A stretch of DNA of 64,000 nt from Bin76 sp963665765. Its GTDB lineage: Bacteria; Actinomycetota; Acidimicrobiia; Spongiisociales; ZC4RG35. Below are positions 25,792 to 33,776 of the stretch, piece after piece. The notes beneath the pieces were generated by a model that saw only the letters and a program-made list of their open reading frames with translations, made no database searches and was not told the DNA's origin. The position numbers were made by a program, and so were the translations under genes. The stretch is taken from the NCBI GenBank assembly GCA_963665765.1, contig OY762464.1, positions 2,604,001-2,668,000 of the forward strand, written 5' to 3'. The stretch's first letter is position 1. The number at the start of each line of letters is the position of its first letter.

Positions 25792-26802
25792 ATGACGGTG
25801 GCAGCGATCGACTGGGGTTTCATCCTGATCCAGACGGTGGAGACGTCGTTGGGTCTGGAGGCGGCGGTGTATGCCTTGGCGGCGGTGGGTTTGAATATCC
25901 ACTTCGGTTACGCGGGGTTGCTGAACTTCGGACAGGTGGGTTTTGTGGCCGCCGGGGCCTATGGGATGGGATTGTCCGTGACCTTGTGGAACCTCAACCC
26001 GTTCTTGGCGGTGCTGGTGGGCATGGGTTTTGCCACCGCCTTCGCCCTCATCCTGGGACTCCCCACTCTCCGTCTGAGAGGCGACTACCTGGCGATCGTC
26101 ACCATCGCGGCCGCCGAGATTATTCGTCTGCTGGCTCGCTCCACCACTCTGGGCGACATCACCCGAGGCGCGGAGGGTCTCCATGCCTTCATCGGACCCT
26201 TCCGGGAGTTGAATCCCTTCGATCCCGGCGTCGAGTACGGGGTCGGACCTTTTCAGGTGGGCGGCAACCAGTTTTTCGCCATCGTGCTGGGATGGGGAGT
26301 GACGGCGGTGGCCCTGGTGGTTATCTGGCAGTTGATGAGAAGTCCCTGGGGCAGAGTGGTGAAGGCCATCCGGGAAGACGAGGACGCGGCTCGAGCGCTG
26401 GGTAAGAACGCCTATTGGTACAAGCTGCAGGCTTTGATCCTGGGTGGAGTGATCGGGGGATTGGCCGGCATGGTGCAGGCGGTGGGGAAAGCCACCATCC
26501 AGCCCGATTCGTTCGTTCCCGCCTACACGTTCTTCTTTTGGACAGTGCTGATCCTGGGTGGAGTGGGGCGCATCTGGTCGCCGGTGGTGGGCGCCATGGT
26601 CTTTTGGGCCATGCTTACCTTCTTCCAGGGAACCCTGGCGGCTTTGGTCAATGAGGGATGGATCCCCACCGCTTTGATGGACCCGACTCAGGTCAACCAG
26701 ATCCGGTTCATGCTGGTGGGGGTGGGATTGGCGTTGCTGATGGTCTTTCGACCACAGGGAATCTTTGGGTCACGAGAGGAGATGATGCTGGATGTCCGGT
26801 AA
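25792..26802 (+). CDS. livM: Branched-chain amino-acid ABC permease LivM
   Basis: A 336-residue inner-membrane permease that pairs with LivH. The conserved NIHFGYAGLLNFGQVGFVAAGAYG and LPTLRLRGDYLAIVTIAAAEIIRL stretches are typical, as is the cytoplasmic coupling loop SPWGRVVKAIREDEDAARALGKN. ATG 25792 is preferred because it comes 2 bases after the livH stop and the upstream in-frame extension is only livH in another frame. A 11-base overlap joins it to livG. Confidence 0.92.
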   Translation: MTVAAIDWGFILIQTVETSLGLEAAVYALAAVGLNIHFGYAGLLNFGQVGFVAAGAYGMGLSVTLWNLNPFLAVLVGMGFATAFALILGLPTLRLRGDYLAIVTIAAAEIIRLLARSTTLGDITRGAEGLHAFIGPFRELNPFDPGVEYGVGPFQVGGNQFFAIVLGWGVTAVALVVIWQLMRSPWGRVVKAIREDEDAARALGKNAYWYKLQALILGGVIGGLAGMVQAVGKATIQPDSFVPAYTFFFWTVLILGGVGRIWSPVVGAMVFWAMLTFFQGTLAALVNEGWIPTALMDPTQVNQIRFMLVGVGLALLMVFRPQGIFGSREEMMLDVR

Positions 26803-27649
26803 CCACCGCTCCGATGGGGGGCATCCTCTCGCCGATGTGGAGCAGGTCCCCGGCGTGGCCAAGCCCGACCCGATCCTGGTGGTCGAAAACATGCGCCGGG
26901 CCTTTGGGGGTTTGGTGGCGGTCGACGTGGACCATTTGGAGATCCAGCGGGGGATCATCACCGCCTTGATCGGACCCAACGGCGCCGGTAAGACCACCTT
27001 CTTCAACCTGCTGACCGGGTTCGACAGTCCCGACGCGGGATCGGTGATGTTCGATGGAAAGGACGTTCAGCGCCTGAATTCGCACCGACGGGCGCAGGCG
27101 GGGATGGTGCGGACTTTCCAGCTCACCAAAGCGTTGACCAAACTGTCCGTGTTGGAGAACATGAAGCTGGGCGCCAAGGGCCAGGTCGGCGAACGCTTCC
27201 TGCCGTCGCTGTTGCCACCCCTTTGGAGGTCCCAGGAGAAGGTTATCGAGGAGCGGGCCCACCAACTGTTGGAGCGGTTCAGCCTCCATCACATGGCGGA
27301 GGAGTATTCGGGGACTCTGTCAGGAGGCCAGCGCAAGCTGTTGGAGATGGCCAGAGCCCTGATGGCCGCCCCGGCGGTGGTTATGTTGGACGAGCCGGTG
27401 GCCGGTGTCAATCCTGCTCTGACCCAGTCGCTGCTGGAGCATGTCAAGCGGCTCCCCGATGAAGGCGTTACGGTGATTTTCGTGGAGCATGATATGGATG
27501 TGGTGTGGGATATCTCCGACTGGGTGGTGGTCATAGCCGAAGGGGCGGTGATTGCCGAAGGTGTTCCCGAATCGATCGGGAAAAATCGGGCGGTGATCGA
27601 TGCCTATCTGGGATCGGGCCAGGATGTCCTCGAATCCGAGGAGGTATAG
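26792..27649 (+). CDS. livG: Branched-chain amino-acid ABC ATPase LivG
   Basis: A 285-residue ATPase. Walker A GPNGAGKT is at residues 61-68, signature LSGGQRKLLEMARAL, Walker B VVMLDEPVAGVNP, and the H-loop FVEHDMDVVW; the AGMVRTFQ Q-loop is typical for LivG. A ~30-residue N-terminal extension precedes the domain. It energises transport with LivF. The ATG is embedded in the last codons of livM. Confidence 0.93.
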   Translation: MSGNHRSDGGHPLADVEQVPGVAKPDPILVVENMRRAFGGLVAVDVDHLEIQRGIITALIGPNGAGKTTFFNLLTGFDSPDAGSVMFDGKDVQRLNSHRRAQAGMVRTFQLTKALTKLSVLENMKLGAKGQVGERFLPSLLPPLWRSQEKVIEERAHQLLERFSLHHMAEEYSGTLSGGQRKLLEMARALMAAPAVVMLDEPVAGVNPALTQSLLEHVKRLPDEGVTVIFVEHDMDVVWDISDWVVVIAEGAVIAEGVPESIGKNRAVIDAYLGSGQDVLESEEV

Positions 27650-27653
27650 GCCG

Positions 27654-28400
27654 GTGAGCGGAGATAACAGTTCGGGACGCCCGCTGGTGGAGTTGCGCCA
27701 CCTGGTGGCGGGCTACCTGCCGGGGGTGGACATTCTCAAGCAAGTTGACCTGACCCTCTACCCGGGGGAGATGATCGGAATCATCGGTCCCAATGGCGCC
27801 GGCAAATCAACCTTGCTGAAGGCGCTGTTCGGACTCTTGGATGTCCGTTCGGGAGAGGTGATCTACAAGGGAGAATCCATCAAGGGGCTGCGGGCTTACG
27901 AGTTGGTTGCCAAAGGGGTGGGATACGTGCCCCAGCTCAACAACGTGTTCGCGGCGCTCACGGTGATGGAGAACCTGGAGATGGGGGTGTACCTGCAGCC
28001 GGACAAAACCGCCGAGCGTCTGGAGAGGGTGGTGGAGTTCTTTCCCAGGTTGGGGGAGCGTCTCGGGCAGCGAGCGGGGCTTCTTTCGGGAGGGGAGCGG
28101 CAGATGTTGGCGATGGGCCGGGCTCTGATGATGAATCCGCAGGTGTTGTTGCTGGACGAGCCCTCGGCGGGGCTCTCTCCGGTTCTGCAAGATCAGGTAT
28201 TTGCCCGGACCGGAGACATCAACCGCTCCGGGGTGGCGGTGATCATGGTGGAGCAGAACGCCCGGCGGTGCCTGCAGATCTGCCACCGGGGCTATGTGCT
28301 GGACCACGGGCGCAACGCCTACACCGGCACCGGGCAGAGTCTGCTGAGTGATCCGAAAGTGATCGAACTCTACTTGGGGACCTTGGCCCGGGGCGGCTAA
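27654..28400 (+). CDS. livF: Branched-chain amino-acid ABC ATPase LivF
   Basis: A 248-residue ATPase with Walker A GPNGAGKS at residues 45-52, signature LSGGERQMLAMGRAL, Walker B LLLDEPSAGLSP and H-loop MVEQNARRCL, all matching LivF. GTG 27654 is selected because GAGGAGG lies just upstream, after the livG stop, and translation starts with the conserved PLVELRHLVAGY soon after. Last gene of the transporter operon. Confidence 0.93.
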   Translation: MSGDNSSGRPLVELRHLVAGYLPGVDILKQVDLTLYPGEMIGIIGPNGAGKSTLLKALFGLLDVRSGEVIYKGESIKGLRAYELVAKGVGYVPQLNNVFAALTVMENLEMGVYLQPDKTAERLERVVEFFPRLGERLGQRAGLLSGGERQMLAMGRALMMNPQVLLLDEPSAGLSPVLQDQVFARTGDINRSGVAVIMVEQNARRCLQICHRGYVLDHGRNAYTGTGQSLLSDPKVIELYLGTLARGG

Positions 28401-28459
28401 ACAGGCTAAGGTTTCGGACAATAGATGGGTTCTGCCGTCCCTTGGGTGCCACCCGCCAA

Positions 28460-28675
28460 CTATTGAGATAGCCACTCTTCCCGTGAGATGTCGGCTCGGT
28501 TGAGAAGATCTCTGAGAATGTCCACACGCACCTCTCCGGGGTTTGGGATGCGAAGGGTTCTCTGACCCTTTCTCATAAAAGGATGATGCGTTCCCGTTTC
28601 GGGTCCGGACCAACCGTTTTTCCGCAGGCGCTTGATCAGGTCTCTTTGGCTGATCGGGGTCAGCCGCAAGCTCAT
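28460..28675 (-). CDS. hicA: HicA-like mRNA interferase toxin
   Basis: A 71-residue protein with the HicA double-stranded-RNA-binding-like fold: ISQRDLIKRLRKNGW, then the catalytic-His region TGTHHPFMRKG, and VDILRDLLNRADISREEWL. HicA toxins cleave mRNA and are blocked by HicB. The ATG overlaps the stop of the HicB-like gene, as in coupled HicBA pairs. Last gene of a three-gene minus-strand cassette. Confidence 0.82.
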   Translation of the reverse strand: MSLRLTPISQRDLIKRLRKNGWSGPETGTHHPFMRKGQRTLRIPNPGEVRVDILRDLLNRADISREEWLSQ

Positions 28676-29040
28676 GCCATCGCGTACGCGAGATTTATGT
28701 GTTCCATTTTGGGGATGTCATTATCACGGTTGGATAGCTTCAAGTCCAGCCATTCAGTTAACACCGATTCCAGTTCCACCAGAGCATCATTGCGTGTTTC
28801 TCCAAACCCCCATGCTCCGTCTACTCCGGCAATGGAAGCGATGAACCCAACGGGGTCTTGGATAGGACGACAGATCGCATGGAACATGGCGATCCTTATC
28901 CACCTTTTAGCCAACTCTTCGGATGAAGGGCTTGAGACATTGTCGTTAGTTAAGACATGCTCTGGTACCTCGGGGCGAAGCACTCGAGTCTTTTCTGTGT
29001 TCCCTGGCCAAACATGCGGGCTGTAGGTTAGCAAGGTCAT
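28672..29040 (-). CDS. hicB: HicB-like antitoxin
   Basis: A 122-residue protein. The C-terminal part (FIASIAGVDGAWGFGETRNDALVELESVLTEWLDL) fits the degenerate RNase-H-like HicB fold, with the usual position next to HicA. The N-terminal ~60 residues are not typical and include no clear DNA-binding motif. GAGGAGG lies ~5 bases before the ATG, and 4-base overlaps join it to both neighbours. It probably neutralises the HicA-like toxin. Confidence 0.68.
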   Translation of the reverse strand: MTLLTYSPHVWPGNTEKTRVLRPEVPEHVLTNDNVSSPSSEELAKRWIRIAMFHAICRPIQDPVGFIASIAGVDGAWGFGETRNDALVELESVLTEWLDLKLSNRDNDIPKMEHINLAYAMA

Positions 29041-29285
29041 ATATCCTCCTCCGGCACTGAAATGGACATCACGTTGGTTGATTCGAACATGTAGACCGGG
29101 CGACCTAGAGGGTCCTGCTGACCTTCCATGCGAAATATGTTGGTTAATGCCAGTTTCACACGCAACAGAGTTCCATCATCAAGAAGATAACTCATCCAAG
29201 GCTCCTCGCCTTCAGCGCGGAACCCGAGTTCAACGGCATCAATCATCTCGCCGTTGGGAGATCTAATCTTCCGTTTCCTTTCCAT
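29037..29285 (-). CDS. Small conserved protein upstream of HicBA-like pair
   Basis: An 82-residue protein rich in acidic and aromatic residues (ELGFRAEGEEPWMSYLLDDGTLLRVKLAL), resembling small beta-barrel-like proteins often found next to HicB-type genes. ATG 29285 is chosen because GGAGTG lies upstream; codons further upstream are not conserved-looking. It may be a third element or regulator of the toxin-antitoxin cassette; no function is known. Confidence 0.6.
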   Translation of the reverse strand: MERKRKIRSPNGEMIDAVELGFRAEGEEPWMSYLLDDGTLLRVKLALTNIFRMEGQQDPLGRPVYMFESTNVMSISVPEEDI

Positions 29286-29322
29286 GGTGGTAAACACTCC
29301 TTTGACCCGCTTAACTGTTCGA

Positions 29323-29360
29323 ACCAGGTGGGGACCGGGTAAAACCGGCCCCCACCTGGT
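29323..29360 (-). terminator. Strong hairpin after the livK-like gene
   Basis: A 16-bp stem with one mismatch (arms 29323-29338 and 29345-29360) sits 24 bases beyond the stop of the minus-strand binding-protein gene. It likely ends that transcript before the HicBA cassette. No long T-run follows on the minus strand. Confidence 0.6.
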
Positions 29361-29384
29361 CATTTTGGTTAGTTTCGTTTGACT

Positions 29385-31901
29385 CTATCCACCCGCAAAG
29401 ACGTACTCGTCGAGGGATGAGTCGGGTCGGTCGCCGCCGTTGTAGGTGGCGATGCGGAAGCTGGCTGCGGCGGGTTCGCCGGCGTCTACGAATTCGTAGG
29501 GTCCGCCTACTCCGTCGTAGTCGGGGTCGCCGCCGTTTTCGATGATGTCTTTGCAGTCGGCGAAGCTGGTGCACTTGGTGCCGCCGCGGGTGACGTCGTT
29601 GATCTCGGTTCCGATGTCCACCGGGTTGTCGCTGTTGGCGGCCAACGCGGCCAGGGCCACGATCACGATGGCGTCGTAGGTCTCGGCGCCGTAGGCGTAC
29701 ACCTCGGACAGGCCGCCTTCGTAGGCGCCGTCCAGTCGGGCGGTGAAGTCGGAGATGGAACTGAGATCCACCGAGGGTTCGGTGCCGCGCATGCCTGTGA
29801 TGATGGAGGGATCGGAAAGCTCGGCGCCGATACCGCCGATGTTTCCGTCAACTCCGTACACGTTGGTGGCGGACGTTGCGCCGATGTTCCGTTCGTGCAT
29901 GGTCACCAATATGGTGGCCGATTCTTGGAACCCGATCACCACTACCGCGTCGGGGGAGGCGTCTGCCAACTGGTCGACCTCGGCGTCGAAGTTGTCGGTG
30001 CCGGGGGCGTAGGCGATGAACGGATCCACCGTGCCGCCCTGGCTCTCGAAGTTTTCCTTGAACGAGTCGGCCAGACCCTGCCCGTAGGACTCCTGTCGGT
30101 AGATCACCCCGGCGATCTCGTTGCCTTCCGACGCCACCAGGTCGGCCAGGACCTTGCCCTGCAACAAGTCGGAGGGGGCGGTGCGGAAATACAGGCCGTT
30201 GTCGTCGTAGGTGGTGAAGTCGGGGGAAGTGTTGGCCGGGGAGAAGTGGATCACGTTGTTGCCGGTGATCTTGTCGATCACCAGCTTGGAAACAGCCGAG
30301 CTGGCGGCTCCGATGATGGCGTCCACGTCCAAGGCCAGCAGCCGGTCGACCTCGGGGTTGGCGATGTCCTGGTTGGTGTCGCCGGAGTCTCCCTCATGCA
30401 ACACCACATCGTTGCCCAACACACCTCCCGCCGAATTGATATCGGCAATCGCCAACCGGGCGCCCGCCACCTCCGGCGGACCCAAGAAAGCCAAATCACC
30501 GGTAACCGGCAACAACGTACCAATCACCAACTGACCGGTGGCCATTTCCGTCATGGCTGCGCCGTCGTCACCGGACCCGCCGGCGAAGACATATTCATCC
30601 AACTCCGGGTCGGGTCGGTCGCCGCCGTTGTAGGTGGCGATGCGGAAGCTGGCTGCGGCGGGTTCGCCGGCGTCTACGAATTCGTAGGGTCCGCCTACTC
30701 CGTCGTAGTCGGGGTCGCCGCCGTTTTCGATGATGTCTTTGCAGTCGGCGAAGCTGGTGCACTTGGTGCCGCCGCGGGTGACGTCGTTGATCTCGGTTCC
30801 GATGTCCACCGGGTTGTCGCTGTTGGCGGCCAACGCGGCCAGGGCCACGATCACGATGGCGTCGTAGGTCTCGGCGCCGTAGGCGTACACCTCGGACAGG
30901 CCGCCTTCGTAGGCGCCGTCCAGTCGGGCGGTGAAGTCGGAGATGGAACTGAGATCCACCGAGGGTTCGGTGCCGCGCATGCCTGTGATGATGGAGGGAT
31001 CGGAAAGCTCGGCGCCGATACCGCCGATGTTTCCGTCAACTCCGTACACGTTGGTGGCGGACGTTGCGCCGATGTTCCGTTCGTGCATGGTCACCAATAT
31101 GGTGGCCGATTCTTGGAACCCGATCACCACTACCGCGTCGGGGGAGGCGTCTGCCAACTGGTCGACCTCGGCGTCGAAGTTGTCGGTGCCGGGGGCGTAG
31201 GCGATGAACGGATCCACCGTGCCGCCCTGGCTCTCGAAGTTTTCCTTGAACGAGTCGGCCAGACCCTGCCCGTAGGACTCCTGTCGGTAGATCACCCCGG
31301 CGATCTCGTTGCCTTCCGACGCCACCAGGTCGGCCAGGACCTTGCCCTGCAACAAGTCGGAGGGGGCGGTGCGGAAATACAGGCCGTTGTCGTCGTAGGT
31401 GGTGAAGTCGGGGGAAGTGTTGGCCGGGGAGAAGTGGATCACGTTGTTGCCGGTGATCTTGTCGATCACCAGCTTGGAAACAGCCGAGCTGGCGGCTCCG
31501 ATGATGGCGTCCACGTCCAAGGCCAGCAGCCGGTCGACCTCGGGGTTGGCGATGTCCTGGTTGGTGTCGCCGGAGTCTCCCTCATGCAACACCACATCGT
31601 TGCCCAACACACCTCCCGCCGAATTGATATCGGCAATCGCCAACCGGGCGCCCGCCACCTCCGGCGGACCCAAGAAAGCCAAATCACCGGTAACCGGCAA
31701 CAACGTACCAATCACCAACTGACCGTCTGTCATACCCATGTCATCGGGGGTGTCATCGGGGGCCGCGGTGGTGGCGGGAGTCTGGGTGGTGGGAGTCGCT
31801 TCCGTCACTTCGGTCGCTTCGTCGTCTCCGCAGGCGGTCGCCACCAACGCCATGATTGCCATGATGGCCACCAGCCTGAGATAACTCTTGGTTCTATTCA
31901 T
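29385..31901 (-). CDS. livK: Fused double branched-chain amino-acid binding lipoprotein (LivK x2)
   Basis: An 838-residue protein made of two nearly identical periplasmic-binding-protein (type 1, LivK/Leu-binding) domains in one frame. The N-terminus is a lipoprotein signal with lipobox LVATAC (Cys24), then a Thr/Pro-rich linker. Copy A runs from about residue 60 and copy B from about 456, joined by a short Gly/Asp/Ala linker. Each begins GQLVIGTLLPVTGDLAFLG and carries the VASEGNEIAGVIYRQESYG core. ATG 31901 is preferred since AAGGAAGGGC precedes it. It presumably feeds the LivHMGF transporter encoded nearby in the opposite direction. Confidence 0.88.
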   Translation of the reverse strand: MNRTKSYLRLVAIMAIMALVATACGDDEATEVTEATPTTQTPATTAAPDDTPDDMGMTDGQLVIGTLLPVTGDLAFLGPPEVAGARLAIADINSAGGVLGNDVVLHEGDSGDTNQDIANPEVDRLLALDVDAIIGAASSAVSKLVIDKITGNNVIHFSPANTSPDFTTYDDNGLYFRTAPSDLLQGKVLADLVASEGNEIAGVIYRQESYGQGLADSFKENFESQGGTVDPFIAYAPGTDNFDAEVDQLADASPDAVVVIGFQESATILVTMHERNIGATSATNVYGVDGNIGGIGAELSDPSIITGMRGTEPSVDLSSISDFTARLDGAYEGGLSEVYAYGAETYDAIVIVALAALAANSDNPVDIGTEINDVTRGGTKCTSFADCKDIIENGGDPDYDGVGGPYEFVDAGEPAAASFRIATYNGGDRPDPELDEYVFAGGSGDDGAAMTEMATGQLVIGTLLPVTGDLAFLGPPEVAGARLAIADINSAGGVLGNDVVLHEGDSGDTNQDIANPEVDRLLALDVDAIIGAASSAVSKLVIDKITGNNVIHFSPANTSPDFTTYDDNGLYFRTAPSDLLQGKVLADLVASEGNEIAGVIYRQESYGQGLADSFKENFESQGGTVDPFIAYAPGTDNFDAEVDQLADASPDAVVVIGFQESATILVTMHERNIGATSATNVYGVDGNIGGIGAELSDPSIITGMRGTEPSVDLSSISDFTARLDGAYEGGLSEVYAYGAETYDAIVIVALAALAANSDNPVDIGTEINDVTRGGTKCTSFADCKDIIENGGDPDYDGVGGPYEFVDAGEPAAASFRIATYNGGDRPDSSLDEYVFAGG
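29421..31725 (-). repeat. 1117-bp direct tandem repeat inside the livK gene
   Basis: The segment 29421-30537 recurs at 30609-31725, offset exactly 1188 bases (396 codons), in the same frame and orientation. I found no differences in the stretches I compared. The 71 bases between encode the linker. Such identity means a very recent duplication, active gene conversion, or an assembly artefact. Confidence 0.9.
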
Positions 31902-32042
31902 CACTTTGCGCCCTTCCTTTTCTATCACAAACAGTGTGATGTCTTGCGTCACGGAGTTTACAAGTAAACCAACCGCAATTGTAGGCCGGTCCCCCACCGC
32001 CGGAGCCCGGATATGCCCGGCGGCATAACCAGGTACGGGTGT

Positions 32043-33776
32043 CTATCTGATCAGGGCCACCACCGCGCCGGCCGCCACCGAGTCTCCTGCTTCGATGCGC
32101 AGCTCCACCACGTTGCCCTCCTTGCCGGCCGTCACCGCGTTCTCCATCTTCATGGCCTCCAGCACGCAGACGGTGTCCCGGGCGCCCACCCGGTCGCCCA
32201 CCTTCACGTTCACCTTCACGATGGTGCCCTGCATGGGAGCGGTGACCGCTCCGTCAGTGGCCACGGCGGGCTCTTTGACGGGTTTGGACGGGCGTCGGCG
32301 TACCTTGGGTCGGGTGTCCTGGCCGATATCGGGCTCCCAGTAGGAGACCACGAACCGTCTGCCCCCGATCTCAACGGTCATGTCCTGGCGAACGACGCTT
32401 TCCTCTTCGGGCAGTGAGGCGGCCACCTCCGGGTCGGCGGGAGACAGGAGGAACTCGTTCTCCAGCCAACCGGTGTGATGGCGGGCGGAGATGAAAGCCG
32501 GATGATCGAGCACCGCACGGTGCACCGGGATCGTGGTGGGGATTCCGGTGATCTCATACTCGTGCAGCGCCCGCTTCGCCCGGTTGATAGCCTGCGTGCG
32601 GGTGGGTCCCCACACCACCAGCTTGGCCAGCAGATTGTCGTAGAAGCGAGGGATGGTGACGCCCGCGCTCACCCAACCGTCCACCCGCACCCCCGGTCCG
32701 GACGGTTCCCGGTAGGTGACTATCCGGCCCGGGGTGGGCAGGTAGTCTCGGTGGGGATCCTCGGCATTGATGCGCATCTCGATGGCGTGCCCGTCCGCTC
32801 GCAGGCCAATGGCCGAGGTGGGACGTCCGGCGGCGATTCGCAACTGTTCTCGGACCAGGTCCACCCCGGTCACCATCTCGGTGACCGTGTGTTCGACCTG
32901 AAGCCGCGTGTTCATCTCCAGAAAATAGAAGGATCCCGACGGGTCGGCCAAAAATTCCACTGTTCCGGCGTTGCGATAATCGCAGGTGCGGGCGATCCTC
33001 AGGGCGGCGTCTCCCAGTTCCCGGCTCTGGGTGAGGTTCATGATCACCGAGGGGGCCTCTTCGATGAGCTTTTGGTGCCGCCGCTGCACCGAGCAGTCCC
33101 GTTCTCCCAGGTACACGTAGTTGTGGTGGTCGTCCACCAGGATCTGCGCTTCGATGTGATGGACGCCGGTCAGTTTTTTCTCCAGATAGACCTGCGGACT
33201 GCTGAAGTAGGCGTCCGCCTCCCGTTGGGCGGAGGCCAGGGCTTCTTCGATCTCCGAAGGGTGACTCACCGTTCTCATGCCGCGTCCTCCGCCGGCATGG
33301 GACGCCTTGATCAACACCGGATAGCCGAGTTGGCCGGCCGCCTCCCTTATCTCTTGGGAGTCTTGCAGGGGGGATTCGGTTCCCGGCACCACCGGCACTC
33401 CGGCCTCGATCGCTATCCGGCGGGAAGCCACCTTGTCTCCCATGGCGGCGATGGCGGCCGGGGGGGGTCCCACCCAGATCAGTCCCTGGTCGATGACCGC
33501 TTGGGCGAAGTCGGCGTTCTCCGACAAAAAACCGTAGCCGGGATGGATAGCCTCGGCGCCGGTCTCCCGGGCGACCTTGAGAATCCGCTCCGCATTGAGG
33601 TAGGACTGCCCGGCGGGAGCAGGTCCGATGTTCCAGGATTGGTCCGCCAACTGGGTGTGATAGGCGTCCCGGTCCGGTTCGGAATACACCGCGATGGTCC
33701 GCAGGCCCATTTCCCGGGCGGTGCGGATGATCCTGACCGCGATCTCGCCGCGGTTGGCGACCAGCACCGATTTCAC
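32043..33776 (-). CDS. Acyl-CoA carboxylase alpha chain (biotin carboxylase plus BCCP)
   Basis: A 577-residue biotin-dependent carboxylase subunit. Residues 1-~450 are biotin carboxylase: SVLVANRGEIAVRIIR, IHPGYGFLSENADFA, the ATP-binding HAGGGRGM and EMNTRLQVEHTVTEM motifs. The C-terminal biotinyl domain has EAMKMEN with the biotinylated Lys near residue 543. It carboxylates biotin with bicarbonate and ATP for transfer to acetyl-, propionyl- or other acyl-CoA; the specificity depends on the beta chain. The stop codon of the beta gene overlaps its start by 4 bases. Confidence 0.93.
   Translation of the reverse strand: MKSVLVANRGEIAVRIIRTAREMGLRTIAVYSEPDRDAYHTQLADQSWNIGPAPAGQSYLNAERILKVARETGAEAIHPGYGFLSENADFAQAVIDQGLIWVGPPPAAIAAMGDKVASRRIAIEAGVPVVPGTESPLQDSQEIREAAGQLGYPVLIKASHAGGGRGMRTVSHPSEIEEALASAQREADAYFSSPQVYLEKKLTGVHHIEAQILVDDHHNYVYLGERDCSVQRRHQKLIEEAPSVIMNLTQSRELGDAALRIARTCDYRNAGTVEFLADPSGSFYFLEMNTRLQVEHTVTEMVTGVDLVREQLRIAAGRPTSAIGLRADGHAIEMRINAEDPHRDYLPTPGRIVTYREPSGPGVRVDGWVSAGVTIPRFYDNLLAKLVVWGPTRTQAINRAKRALHEYEITGIPTTIPVHRAVLDHPAFISARHHTGWLENEFLLSPADPEVAASLPEEESVVRQDMTVEIGGRRFVVSYWEPDIGQDTRPKVRRRPSKPVKEPAVATDGAVTAPMQGTIVKVNVKVGDRVGARDTVCVLEAMKMENAVTAGKEGNVVELRIEAGDSVAAGAVVALIR

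Noticed and set aside
29895..31967. 690-codon open frame on the plus strand
   Set aside because: It is the exact antisense of the doubled livK gene; Gly/Val/His-rich composition and repeated halves show it is a shadow.
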